In this document: positions 48,113 to 59,411 of the stretch, piece after piece
Position numbering within the stretch: the first letter of the stretch is position 1
Layout of the letters: each line of letters begins with the position of its first letter
Source: Selaginella tamariscina
Taxonomy: Eukaryota; Streptophyta; Lycopodiopsida; Selaginellales; Selaginellaceae
Direction: 5' to 3'
Length of the DNA stretch: 64,000 nt
Assembly: GCA_003024785.1 (NCBI GenBank)
Contig: PUQB01000153.1
Location: forward strand, 124,001-188,000
Notes under the pieces: model-generated
Databases searched by the model: none
What the model was told of the DNA's origin: nothing
What the model saw: the letters and a program-made list of their open reading frames with translations, nothing else
Program-made: the position numbers and the translations under genes

Positions 48113-50928
48113 CAATCAGAAATGAAGTATATTAAACATAAAAGACTTAAATCTAATTTAGAGATTTTAGTTTATATATGTAAATTTTTATTGAAATTTT
48201 TAAAGTTATTTCATGATGAGAATTTAAGATAAATTTATGATGTATACACACATGCATATTTGAAGCACTTATTTTACATATACATTTGCTCATTCTTTTG
48301 CTATAGTTTTATTAAATGTAGGTCACATTACACTATAAATGTTATAATTAAGCCCACTTTCCACTAGCAGGTGGTTAATTGCCTTAACTAATCAAATTTT
48401 AATAAATTATTTATTTTATTAGCAGTTTGTTTTTCCACTTGCTAGTTATTTAAAATTTAAAATCTACATGGCACCTATGTGGTGCTTATATGGCTTTTTC
48501 GGTGGTAGCCAAATAATTAAACAATTTTGCTCAATTATACAGTTACCATCTATAAAATAATGACACATGTATAATGTGCATGTGCTCTTTTTTTAACTTT
48601 TTTTATTTATTTGTATTATATATAGATGAAAACAGAAAACATTAGGAAAAAACATGATAAGTCTACCAATGTTGAAAGGGGATTCAACAAAGGCAAAGAA
48701 GGATCCTAGTGAGATACTCATGCATTTTTTATCCTTGTAATTTTATATTATAGAATACATAAATATATATATATATGCAACATATAGATATACTATATGC
48801 ACTTTGTAACTAAAATGGGCATGTATATAATTCCATTTCTTAATAATTAACAATTTTAATTATTTAATTAGTAATTTTTAATATTAAAGGAATATTCTTT
48901 ATATATTTAAAGAAAGAATATTCTTTAGAATATATGTTTAAAGACTGAATATTCTTTAAAACATTTTTTATATATAATTAACTCTTTAATAAATTATAGC
49001 ATTGGTGGACAAAAAATTGATAACATTATAAAAGTAGAAGATATTAAGCTATATAATATATTATATTTAAGATTGTATAGGACTAATATAAATGTTATAA
49101 AGAGCATGAGAGATACATTATATAAATATTCATGTTGCTATTAAAATACTAATATTAAATATAGCATTATACTAGTAATAATATATATATATACAAAATC
49201 CTATATGGTCAATTTTTTATAAATTTATATAATTAAAGAAACAATTTGGTACTATTATTAATGAGTTGATTATGATTATGAATATTAAATATACTATATT
49301 TTATAATTGTTTTAAGCCTTAGAAGATATATATTCTCTTGTAGTTTTATTAATTATGACTTTATTAACGCTTTTTAACATCCACCCATATCAAATGAATT
49401 TAACATTTATAAAACATGCTAGGTCTTTATGATTCAGAGACTATGTTTTATCTAGGCATCTATTAAACCTTTCACTCTCCTTCTCATGTCACCTTTTTTG
49501 CAGTTTGAACTATGCAACCTTTACTATATTTTTTTGTGATGGCTTTAGGTGTGTTGATAATTTGACCCATCCAAATAGGTTGGTTATATAACACATTTGG
49601 AGTAATGAGGATCTCAAACACACTTTTGGCAACAAGCATTGACAAGTATGCTAGTACGTATCTAAAAAATAAAAGTAAATATGAGTTTGGGAACCCTTAA
49701 TTAAAATGATTTATCTATTTTTGTTCTCATTTACACAATTGTCCATTTATAAAAGTAAATGACGAGGAAGCTTATTTGATGTTGATGACATTTATACACT
49801 CTCTAAGCTAGATCCCTCTAGTGAACCAAAACTCTTAATAGGGCCATCTGTTTTTTGTGTAATCTGCTGACAGTGCCTCTCATATTCCCAAGCAGCCTCA
49901 AGTGCAAACATGTTCATGAAAGCATTGCGTAAAGGTTGGAGGTGTTATTTCTTCACTTTGAGATCACTCGTAGGACTTGTTTATGAATGGGCTTCAAGGT
50001 TTCTGAAACACATAACCAATGACCCAATAGTGAAATAGAAGTCGTTAGACCAGTGTGGAAATGAAAAGTGTTCATATGATTCACAATCGTGTTCATGTGT
50101 TAGCATACCTATCAATGAAATTTGAAGTTTCATAACATTTTTAAGGCACTTTGGTGTTGCAACTAGCTTTGGAATGTTAGTCTTTGAATGATCCATCTTA
50201 TTGTGGATTAAGCATAGATATTCTAATGGGCGGGACACAGAAAACTTACGGTGTGCACAATACTGAGATTGGCAAGTTTGTTGTGCAAGCCTCCATCTTT
50301 TTTTAAATGGCAATGATCTTCTTAAAATGAGTATTCCATATGTTGTTGGATTGTTTGGAGCCCCATCAAATTGAGGCACTTGTTCACATATTCACACATC
50401 TTCAATTGAGTGTAAATTGAAGGCAAAACCTTAAGATTTTCCCTGACCCTTGCATTTGCAGTATAGCATTTGTGAGGCATCCTATTTGCATTTGCTTCCA
50501 CAAAAGCCTTGAGTATCTTTATGGTTGCCAATGTGAGAGCGGGTTTTGACCAGGTGAGTGTTCCCATCTACTGAGCTATGCGCTCCATCTAACCACTCAT
50601 CCCTTTGGTGGTAAAACGTGGTCTCGGGATCCCATATATAATATACCAAGCTTTGAAGCAGATGACCACCTTATTAAATACCATGAATGTACTCTAATAA
50701 CTTGTGTCTAAGGCCATTCCATCAATACACCCAATTAGTGCAGCATATACAATTCATGTCTTTGCTTTTGGGTGAGTTATGAATGACATGTCTACATTGG
50801 GTAATTTCATTCCGGTTTGCCATTTTGAAAACACTTCTTCTTGGAGCAGTCAATCATGGAGATGCTAGGAATGCTTAAAGATGTCGAATCCATTTGACCC
50901 TCTTACCGGAACTTGTTAGTGTCCTTTT

Positions 50929-51847
50929 TGTCACAATTTCCCTCTCCCCTTATGCCAACTAGGCAAAAGGCCAATTGGTGTTTATGAGAGGGCCCCTAGT
51001 CATGATGACTTAGTTACGATTGAGTCTTTTTGCTCACATATCCCATAATTTTTACTTAGGTAGTCAACCCACCAGGTTAGAACTATGACACTCTTTACCC
51101 ATTTGAGAAAGTGGATGCCTTCAAAGGGTTGCTACTATGCCTTCCTCCAAAAGGTGGAGTCAAAGGCAATCCCCATATTGTGTGACCGCTTGGCTGTACT
51201 TGCATCACATGTCAATCAGGCCAGAGGCGGACCTAGAGACACTTGTCTACTTACGCTACACTTGACTCACACCCAGCTCAGAGGCGATCCCCACATTGTG
51301 TGACCACTTGGCTATACTCGCATTACATGTCAATCAGGTCAAAGGCAATCCCCACATTGTGTGACCGCTTGGCTGTACTCGCATCACATGTCAATCAGGC
51401 CAGAGGCGATCCCCACATTGTGTGACTACTTGGCTGTACTCGCATCATATGTCAATCAAGCTAAAGGCGATCCCCACATTGTGTGACTGCTTGGCTGTAC
51501 TCGTATCACATGTCAATCAGGCCAGAAGCAGACTTGTCTACTTACGCTACGCTTGGCTGTGCACATGTGATCGAGGGGTTTAGTTAGGCAAGGACAAGTG
51601 CGCAAACCTTAGTGACGTGAGTTTTACTTAAAGTTCATCCCTGATAAGAATCAAACTCGAGACCACTCTGATACCAAATGTCAGAACCTTTCTCTCTCCC
51701 CTTATGCCAACTAAGCAAAGGGCCAATTAATGTTAATGAAAGGGCCCCTAGTCATGATGACTCAGTTAAGCTTCTTTTTGCTCACATATCTCACATATCC
51801 CACAATCTTTACCCAAGTAGTCAACTCATCAGGTTAGAATTATGACA
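50929..51847 (-). mobile_element. TRIM (terminal-repeat retrotransposon in miniature)
   Basis: 919 bp. LTRs at 50929-51090 (162 bp) and 51679-51847 (169 bp) with TGTCA...TGACA ends, flanked by a perfect 5-bp target duplication CTTTT (50924-50928 and 51848-51852). On the minus strand the 5' LTR is followed after two bases by TGGTATCAGAG (51676-51666), the tRNA-iMet primer-binding site, and the 3' LTR is preceded by purine-rich GGGTAAAGAG. No coding capacity. The internal part carries the 61-bp tandem array. Confidence 0.92.
51164..51525. repeat. 61-bp tandem array inside the TRIM
   Basis: Four tandem units start at 51282, 51343, 51404 and 51465, each containing CCCCACATTGTGTGAC and ACATGTCAATCAG; a fifth unit at 51164-51224 is separated by a 57-bp spacer whose motif CTTGTCTACTTACGCTAC recurs at 51534. 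Confidence 0.92.
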
Positions 51848-52589
51848 CTTTTCCTTACTATAGGACCAATGTAAGGAACCTCTTCAAACATGATTGCCCT
51901 TCTTGATTGTTATTATTGAAATTTAACCTTGCATATGTTGAACCATCTAGCTGTTTTAATTCATATGTTCGCCACCTCATAAGGGATCTAGGATGTAATG
52001 TGCCATTAGGTGAAACCTCTATCACAATTACATATATAAAGTAGGCCCCTAGTTTCTCTTCTGATATGGCTTCCATTAGATTGACAGCTGAGATGATGCC
52101 CTCCCAACCTTTATCTCACGAAGAAGGAGAATTACCTCATCCATCACAGCAAGCAAGCCATCATCTTGTGAGCTCATATTAATATTTATTTATGAGTCTA
52201 GATTTTCTGTGTCAACCTTGACTTCATCTACATTCTACAATACAGGAGATGTCACGACCCTTACAGGAGAACCCTTTTTAAATTTCATTCCATGAACCTT
52301 AACGTGCTTGTAAATGGTGTTCACCCATACTTACACACAAGACCCTTGAGCAATATCATGACACATTATCATCTCGAACTTCTATTGGTTCCAGTGCATA
52401 CTATCTCGTTGTTTCGAAGAAAAATATACTTTATCTCCATTATTAAACATATTGTTCTACATATAAATAATTATGTCATTTATGATATATGTTTATGCAA
52501 TATGCAATAAAATTTAAATTAAGAGTGCTTAATATATATGCGTGTGCAATGATATATAATTATATATAAGGATAAATTCTCATGCTTGA

Positions 52590-53320
52590 TTAATACAAAT
52601 GGTGGCGAGATTAATCCCGCCACCCCTTTTCCACCTCCTATAATGGTAGGCATGATTAATCTCGCCCACAACTCTCTTCAACGAGGAAGAGGTGGCAGGA
52701 TTAATCCCGCCACCTTTTATAGTGGGTGTTTGTAATGTGTCATTTGGTGAAATTACTTCAAGAGTTTAGGAATTCATTATGATTACACTAAAATCCATTA
52801 AAGATTTATCTCGTTCACACATCCCCTTCATTTAAATTTATTAATTAGTCGAGATTTCATAAAGTTTTCAATTGGGTGGCGGGAATGCTTCCTTACCTAA
52901 TAAAATGGTGGGCGGGATAAATACGATGGCGGAATTAATCTCACCATCCCTTCCTTGCTTTCTAGAATGGTGGGCGAGATTAATCCCACCCATAACTTTT
53001 TGAAATGGGGAAGGGTGGCAAGATTAATCTCGTCACCTCTTAACCGTTGGGCGGGATTAATCCCATTATTCATTTTAAGAGGCGAGGAAGCATTGGCAGG
53101 ATTAATCCCGTCACTCCTTCTCCGTTTTAAAGAATTCTAGGCAGGATTAATCCCACCATTTTAAGAATCGAATAAAGGGTGGTAGGATTAATCCGGCCAC
53201 CCCATCGAGATTTCTTCAAGATCTCGACTAACCAAGAATTCTAAGTAAAAAGGGTGTGTGAATGGGATAAATCCCTAATGGATTTTAGTGCAATCTTAAT
53301 AGATTCTTAAACCATATAAG
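52590..53320. mobile_element. Inverted-repeat element rich in GGATTAATCC palindromes
   Basis: Inverted ends: CACTAAAATCCATTAAAGAT near 52777 and the reverse complement of a near-identical sequence near 53268-53290; the match extends outward to about 52749 and 53318. Within and just left of it, at least ten imperfect copies of the palindrome GGCGGGATTAATCCCGCC occur (about 52605, 52650, 52695, 52940, 52975, 53020, 53055, 53097, 53140, 53185), in a setting of GGTGGC/GCCACC words. No reading frame of note. Absent from the mirrored left arm. Confidence 0.7.
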
Positions 53321-54459
53321 TACTATACATTTTTAAAGAAAATGAAAATTTATTTATGTAAACTTGAAATTTTTATTTTGATAAAGAGTGTAAAAGAGTG
53401 AGTCTTTATAAGTAGTTTTAAATTTATTTATAATATTTACTTGTAAAGAGTACAGGGCACCCAATTTAGTGTCACTTTTTATGTAAACATTATTTTTCAT
53501 AGTTCCTTAGACCATCACATTACACACATATTGATATACTTGTTTAATTATTTGATTGATATTACTACTTAATTTAAGTTAAATAATAATGCATACATAA
53601 ATTAGGATAACATTTTAATAAATAAATAAAAATTTATGAAAGCTAAATTTCACTTTAAGAGTTAATTAAACTAATTATATATATATAACATGTATGTCAA
53701 AGATCTTTAAGCCTTGATGGTGTATTCGCTCGTTAGTTTAATATCATATTCTAGGTCAGAAAATTTATATAAAATACAAATTATACACACCAAAACTAAT
53801 ATGTTTATGTAATGAAAGTATTTAGATGATATTGTGTAATATAACCAAATAAACATCATTGCCATTAATTAAATCTAGATTTAATTAAAAGTATAAATAC
53901 CATATTAAACTTAATCTTAAAGTTCAATGATATTTTAGTTTAAAGACAATTGGACATTCACATTTGTTGAGGAGAAAAAAATACGGCATCTTATATATAA
54001 TTAATATAAATTATTTGATTGATAACATAATTGATATTGCTACTAAATTAAATTTAATAAAGTTAATGTTCAAGTTTAAAGTATATGCAAAAGAAAACTT
54101 CATTAAATAATTTGTATTTTGTTTTAACTTTAAAATTTATTTAAAATATTTCAATTATATTATGGGTGTTTATGACAAGAGCGGTTGGAACACGTGTTTT
54201 AAACTTTATATGGGTATTTTTTATTGTCATCACGTGGCTTTTATTTATATAATTTTTAAATTATTTATGCTACATTGGATACTATTTTCTTATTATATTT
54301 ATACTATATATATAGTATATCCTTTGATAACTTTATAATTTTTATAAAATTTTATAAATATAAATTATTAAAGTGTCAACTATATTACATTCTTATCAGT
54401 TTTAAAAAAGATATATTACAATTTACAATTCATATAATAGTCTTTAAAGTTCCAAGCTG

Positions 54460-54810
54460 ATTATAATGTATTCATTATAAACAAAATATGTGAGTTTCTA
54501 CATTCAGAGGACATCGTTTAATGCTGTAACACACACAGGTGTCCGCATCAACTCGTGTTTATAATCTATTTCACAACATTTAGACTTTAAATTCTAGCTG
54601 CAAAAATAAACTGGACGTTCACATTCCACAAATTTTATATATATATATATATATAGACACACACACTAGTTAATTTAGATTTAATAACAACTCCTTGAAC
54701 GTTAACATTTTAAACAAAAAGGGAAAGATTATTATTGCTAATTAGTAATATTAGCAACTTTATAGCATGGAAAAGGTTAATGGAAAAGGTTAATGCAAAA
54801 GGTTAATGAA
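54460..54810 (+). promoter_or_regulatory. Shared upstream block, right arm, in front of the 134-residue gene
   Basis: Ordered motifs as in the left arm: GAGTTTCTACATTCAGAGGA, GTAACACACACAGG, TGGACGTTCACATTCCACA, short (TA)n, ACAAAAAGGGAAAGATTATT, then three AAAAGGTTAATG units (54771-54807). Confidence 0.65.
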
Positions 54811-54852
54811 AGAAATGTACCTATTGTAAAGTGACATGTTTTTCTTCTACTC

Positions 54853-54860
54853 TATATAAA
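54853..54860 (+). promoter_or_regulatory. TATA box of the 134-residue gene, right arm
   Basis: TATATAAA 29 bp (end of box) before the ATG at 54889, so the predicted leader is only a few bases. Confidence 0.5.
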
Positions 54861-54888
54861 TTGAGATACCTACTAGGGTATTTTCAGA

Positions 54889-55293
54889 ATGGCAGAGGGC
54901 AAGTTAATAAGCGTTATGTGCGAGGGAAAAATGTTAAAGATTAGAATATTTTATTCTAGTCGCGAAGCACCAAAACAGGAGCCCAAAGCAGACACTGCAG
55001 ACAAAGTGGTTGCCCTTAAATCTCGTCCCAAGTGGAATTACAAGGGAAACGTGTTTACTGCCAAGGGTAAGCGATCTAATTGTAAAGGCACCATTTCTAC
55101 AGGAGGGCTTAAGAAAAAAGTCGAATTGGTTATAGATAACTCTTTATTAATTAATGAAACGTGTCCTAGTGAGTCTCCTAAGATGCTTACAAGACTAATA
55201 AGGACAATAATACAGATACGGGACTTCTTAAGAGAAAGTCAAAAGACCTTTTTAAGAGGTACCATGAAAAGAGCACGCCAATATCCTTGTTAA
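54889..55293 (+). CDS. 134-residue Lys-rich protein, right-arm copy
   Basis: MAEGKLISVMCEGKMLKIRI and the basic block AKGKRSNCKGTISTGGLKKK match the left-arm copy. From about residue 101 to 126 the two copies differ completely because a deletion of two bases near 55185 is compensated by a later indel near 55255; both end in TMKRARQYPC. Total length is still 134 codons. Intact frame in both arms suggests constraint or recent duplication; the shifted segment suggests that this part of the protein is not critical or that one copy is decaying. Function unknown. Confidence 0.6.
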   Translation: MAEGKLISVMCEGKMLKIRIFYSSREAPKQEPKADTADKVVALKSRPKWNYKGNVFTAKGKRSNCKGTISTGGLKKKVELVIDNSLLINETCPSESPKMLTRLIRTIIQIRDFLRESQKTFLRGTMKRARQYPC

Positions 55294-55543
55294 GTACATG
55301 AAATACAACCATGTGTGTTTGATAACATAGTTTAATAAAGCAATAGCCATGTGCGTTGAATGGTTCTTAAAGGATTTTTAAAAAAACTATCTAAAAGGCA
55401 AGTCTTACATATTCTTCATTTTTGTTTGTGTATGTACCATCCATTCAGTATCTGTGGTGAGCCAGCGTACGGATCCTCAATCAGGTTCTGTATACAAGCT
55501 TCCCTGGTTACATCCCTGCTTCTAACCAGCATACATAGCTATC

Positions 55544-55963
55544 TTATACAGTAAAACATGGAACCTCTGATATGTCATTAGGTTGCTCCTCAACTACAAC
55601 CTGTTTAAGTCTAAGATAATACGAAATCCACAATGTGTGTGTCCGTGCGTGTGTATTATGAGTAATAAGAATAAATCTTCAAGCATATGGAGAATTGATT
55701 AAACACACAACGCTATGATTACATTAAAAATTTAGCACTAATGTGGATACTTATTTATAGTAATGTGTATTATGATCGTCCTAATCTACAGAGAATAGAG
55801 TAATAGTATCGCAAGAATACATTTATATAGTATACAGAATATTTAAATTTTGGTTAAGTACCTTCTTCAAAAGCAAATTAGCAACAATTTTGAAAGACTG
55901 GTTCGAGGCTATTTCCAAGTCAAAGTACAGAACGGCCAGCGTCAGATAGTAGGGAGAGGCCAT
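55544..55963 (-). CDS. Two-exon small protein, 52 residues, right-arm copy
   Basis: Exon 1 is 55963-55862 (MASPYYLTLAVLYFDLEIAS then NQSFKIVANLLLKK), exon 2 is 55600-55544 (VVVEEQPNDISEVPCFTV then TAA). Splice sites, exon lengths and stop are the same as in the left arm; three or four conservative substitutions. The sequence beyond the stop (to 55430) is also well conserved between arms and could hide further coding sequence in another frame (VRSRDVTREACIQNLIEDPY), so an alternative longer product cannot be excluded. Confidence 0.45.
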
Positions 55964-58739
55964 ATTGGTCTCACTGTCAGATTCTTCACTTTTTGGTTTC
56001 CTAATTTTAAAAAATCAAGTTTAATAATTTAAGTTTAGTAATATAATTTAATGTTTATGTTGAACTTTGTTTTATATCATGTTTTTTGCTTTACGTTATT
56101 TTTCTTAATTTTGAAATTAAATATCATTATACAAAAATAAACTAAACATTTTCTGTGTTTATGTTTCTCCTTTATGTTATATTCTCTGTTTTTAAAATTC
56201 AAATATAATTAAAAATAAATTCAAAATTATTTATGTTTTTAAAGATTAAATTTATAATTAAATAGACTGGACTTTTGAACTTATAAGGTTTAAAATGTTA
56301 AGTGTTTTATTTTTATCTTTATATTAAAAATGTGATGATATAAAAATTAATTAGTAAAATACTTATTTTAAAAGAGTTTTTAAAGGGAAGGCGTTTAAAA
56401 ATAACATTTTAAGATTGCATTGCTGCTCACTAAATTAACAATTTTATCAAAAATTAAAATTATAAATTGTTATTTAAATAAAGAAAGTCACAAATTATTA
56501 GTGTTGATTACTTTTGCAAAATATTAATATATACACAAGCAAGTAAATTGTGCTTTCTTTTTCTATTTAGAGATTATTTTTCATCATTCAAAATTTGTGA
56601 CAAAAATATTACTCAATTTTTATTACTTTTTGAAAATACTATAGAGAGTTAATACTAGAAACTAAATTTTTCAAGTAAAATTTATTTTCTATGTAACTTT
56701 TAAAAATGTAGTTGATTAAAATTAAATGAATTATATGTGAGCTTAATGAAGTGAAATGAATTATATATGAGACTTACACATATTAACATTTTAGTAACAA
56801 AAACAACTCATGCTTTAAGATGATCTTTTGTAACAAGGCGCAAGACAATGGCAACAACTTTTATAGTACTAACATTTGTTAAATAATAGGAGCTCCTAAA
56901 ACATCTTTATATTACCATGAGTTTGACTATTCTAATAGATTTATATTTGTTACAACAATAGTAATGACTCTAACAATGTAATGTCAATAATACCTTTTAT
57001 ATAAAATCTATAGTAAGGTGTTCACATTATTTAGAGAAAAAGAAAATAATGTATTTACTTTATTTAGTTATTTGATTGATAATATAATCTATATTAATTC
57101 AATTCAAGTTTAATATGTACAACACACACACCATGTATATAAACGTTACATTTACCTTTCAAATAGTTCACCTACACCGGACAACCAATGACCAGGATGA
57201 GCAAGACTGGTGATTAAGAATTATATTATGCAGTGGCAACTAATAGTCTTTATATTATAAGGATTCTAATAATAATTTTAATTTATTTAAAATTCAAACT
57301 TTAAACAGTGTTTAAACACACTTTGTCAATGAGGCTTTCTCTTATTAAAGATTTTTTTAAAGATATATATGTGTTATGTGTATATATATGTTGACACATT
57401 AATATGTTCTACTTTGTAAATTTTTAACTTTGTTATATTGAAAATTGTAATGTTTACAGATGTTTTATTAAAAAGTAAAAGGTCTAAAATTATAAGTTTA
57501 AATAATATATTTATGTATTGTGTTATATATTAAAATATTAAATAATGTGTATTTTAATTTTAATGTGTTTTATACATTTTGTGACGTTACAAATAAGCAA
57601 ATGAACTACCTTTTCCATTCTTCCTAATTTCTTATGAAACTTTAAAAACTATTATATGAATTATAATAGATATCATTTACACATGGATAAGAATCTACTG
57701 TTGACACTCTAATAATGTATATTGATATTCATAGTCAACCAAATACATTATAAGTATTTAAATAATTTTGTATAATATAACTAAATAAACATCATTGCCA
57801 TTAATTAAATCTAAATTTAATTAAAAGTATAAATATCATATTAAAGTTGATGTTAAAGTTAAATGGTATTTTAGTTTAAAGACAATTCTTTAAACGTTGA
57901 CATTTGTTCAAGAGAAAAAGAAATACACGTGTCATATATAAAATTAATATACTTTAATAAATTTAATGTTCAAGTTTAAAGTATACCAAAAAAATATATC
58001 TTAATTCAATGATTTGTATTTTATTTTAATTTTAAAATTTATTTAAAATATTTCAATTATATGATGGGTGTTTATGACAAGCGGACTTTATATTTATTTT
58101 TATTTGTCATTGCCATTTATGAATGGTTTTCTATATATATTATTATCGTGTGGTTGAACAATCTCAATATAAAAAGAATTTAAAGTTTTATTTTAAATGC
58201 TACTCCACGTGGCTTTTATTTATATAATTTTTAGATTATTTATGTTAGATTGCATACTATTACTTTTTATTATATTTAATACTGTGTGTGTGAGTGTGTA
58301 TAGTACACTAATAACTTTATAATTTTATTAAAATTTAATTCACCACCAATATAAATAAAATTTATTAAAGTGTCAACTATATTACATTCTTATCTATGTG
58401 TAAAATATGTATATTACAATCCACCATCATGGAGTAGAAGATGTATATTACAATTCACCATCATGTGGACTGAGCGTGAGAGGTGTAAAATAAAATATTT
58501 GGTACGTGTATATTTAAGGTAAAACACAGTATAAAAAGGTGGGTAGTTCACCAGAGATTTCAATATACAATTCAAATGTAACTTGATTTTATTATTATAA
58601 AGGTAGTTGAAAATAATTAAATTCCTTCACAATTTCACATATGAACATCTTATACTATAAATAGAAAATGATTTTGAAAAATATATTTAAAAATAGACAA
58701 TTTGCTTGTATTAAAAGAAGCGTTAAGGTTTGGAGAGTA

Positions 58740-58870
58740 AATATCCTTATTGTATGTATATATAGTGGTTAAATATTAAATTTTAAAATGTATAGTGGGT
58801 GTATTTAAAAAGTCATACATGGTCATACCATATATATACATATATAATATAAGTGGACTCCTTAGGGTTA
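58740..58870. repeat. Short interspersed repeat, mirrored copy
   Basis: Reverse complement of 19745-19880; also matches 28770-28880 in direct orientation. Confidence 0.6.
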
Positions 58871-58899
58871 CAATTCATATAATAGTCTTTAAAGTTCCA

Positions 58900-59205
58900 A
58901 GCTGATATTAATGTATTCATTTATAAACATATATATGCGAGTTTCTACATTCACAAGACATCATTTGATGCTGTAACACACACAGGCATATGCATCAACC
59001 TGTGTTTATAATATATTTCACGACACTTAACATCTAGCTGCAGAATAAACTTCCACACATTATACACACACACACACACAAATTAATTTAGGTTGAATAA
59101 CGACTCGAACGTTAACCTTTCAAACAAAAAGGGGAAGATTGTTAATTCGTAATATTCAAGGAATATTCTTTATAGCATGGAAAAGGTTAATGGAAAAGGT
59201 TAATG
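58900..59205 (+). promoter_or_regulatory. Shared upstream block, right arm, in front of the 54-residue gene
   Basis: GAGTTTCTACATTCACAAGA, GTAACACACACAGGC, CTAGCTGCAGAATAAACT, an (AC)n run, ACGACTCGAACGTTAACC, ACAAAAAGGGGAAGATTG, and two AAAAGGTTAATG units ending at 59204. Confidence 0.65.
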
Positions 59206-59211
59206 CAAGGT

Positions 59212-59219
59212 TATAAAAG
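59212..59219 (+). promoter_or_regulatory. TATA box of small-gene copy 3
   Basis: TATAAAAG 28 bp (end of box) before the ATG at 59247. Confidence 0.5.
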
Positions 59220-59246
59220 AAGCGGGGCGTATTAGGGTTTAGTATT

Positions 59247-59411
59247 ATGGTGATCCAGAGTATGTATTATGTAGCGGCAGCAGCGGTGGTGGCAACTGGA
59301 GCTCTTGTTTATGCACTCAAAGATGACAAGATCTACGCTCCACCAAGACACGATCAAGCGCCATTCATTCCACCACCAATGCCACAACAACAAGTCCGTA
59401 GTACTTCTTAA
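59247..59411 (+). CDS. Small one-TM protein, 54 residues, copy 3
   Basis: MVIQSMYYVAAAAVVATGAL (Val in place of Ala at residue 9), then VYALKDDKIYAPPRHDQ and APFIPPPMPQQQVRSTS, stop TAA at 59409. It is the mirrored partner of copy 2 with an identical tail. Here the upstream extension seen in copies 1 and 2 is out of frame because of two single-base indels (about 59207 and 59225), which is the main evidence that translation begins at MVIQ. Confidence 0.65.
   Translation: MVIQSMYYVAAAAVVATGALVYALKDDKIYAPPRHDQAPFIPPPMPQQQVRSTS

Larger units (their letters stand above)
42325..48700. repeat. Right inner arm of the large inverted repeat
   Basis: Reverse complement of 30.3-36.9 kb; see that entry for anchors. 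Confidence 0.85.
49440..52500 (-). mobile_element. Degenerate coding-like transposable element, superfamily unresolved
   Basis: GC-richer minus-strand sequence with long broken frames: GTLTWSKPALTLATIKILKA and FVEANANRMPHKCYTANARV at 50567-50450; DGAPNNPTTYGILILRRSLP and KHVA-type continuation at 50370-49990; SLMRWRTYELKQLDGSTYAR at 51990-51930. The interrupted frame near 50.9 and 51.85 kb is rejoined if the TRIM below is removed. The left arm has no counterpart here. I could not assign it to a transposase or polyprotein family. Confidence 0.45.

Noticed and set aside
51164..51525. Possible CRISPR-like array
   Set aside because: Units are contiguous 61-bp tandem repeats without unique spacers, in a eukaryotic retroelement.
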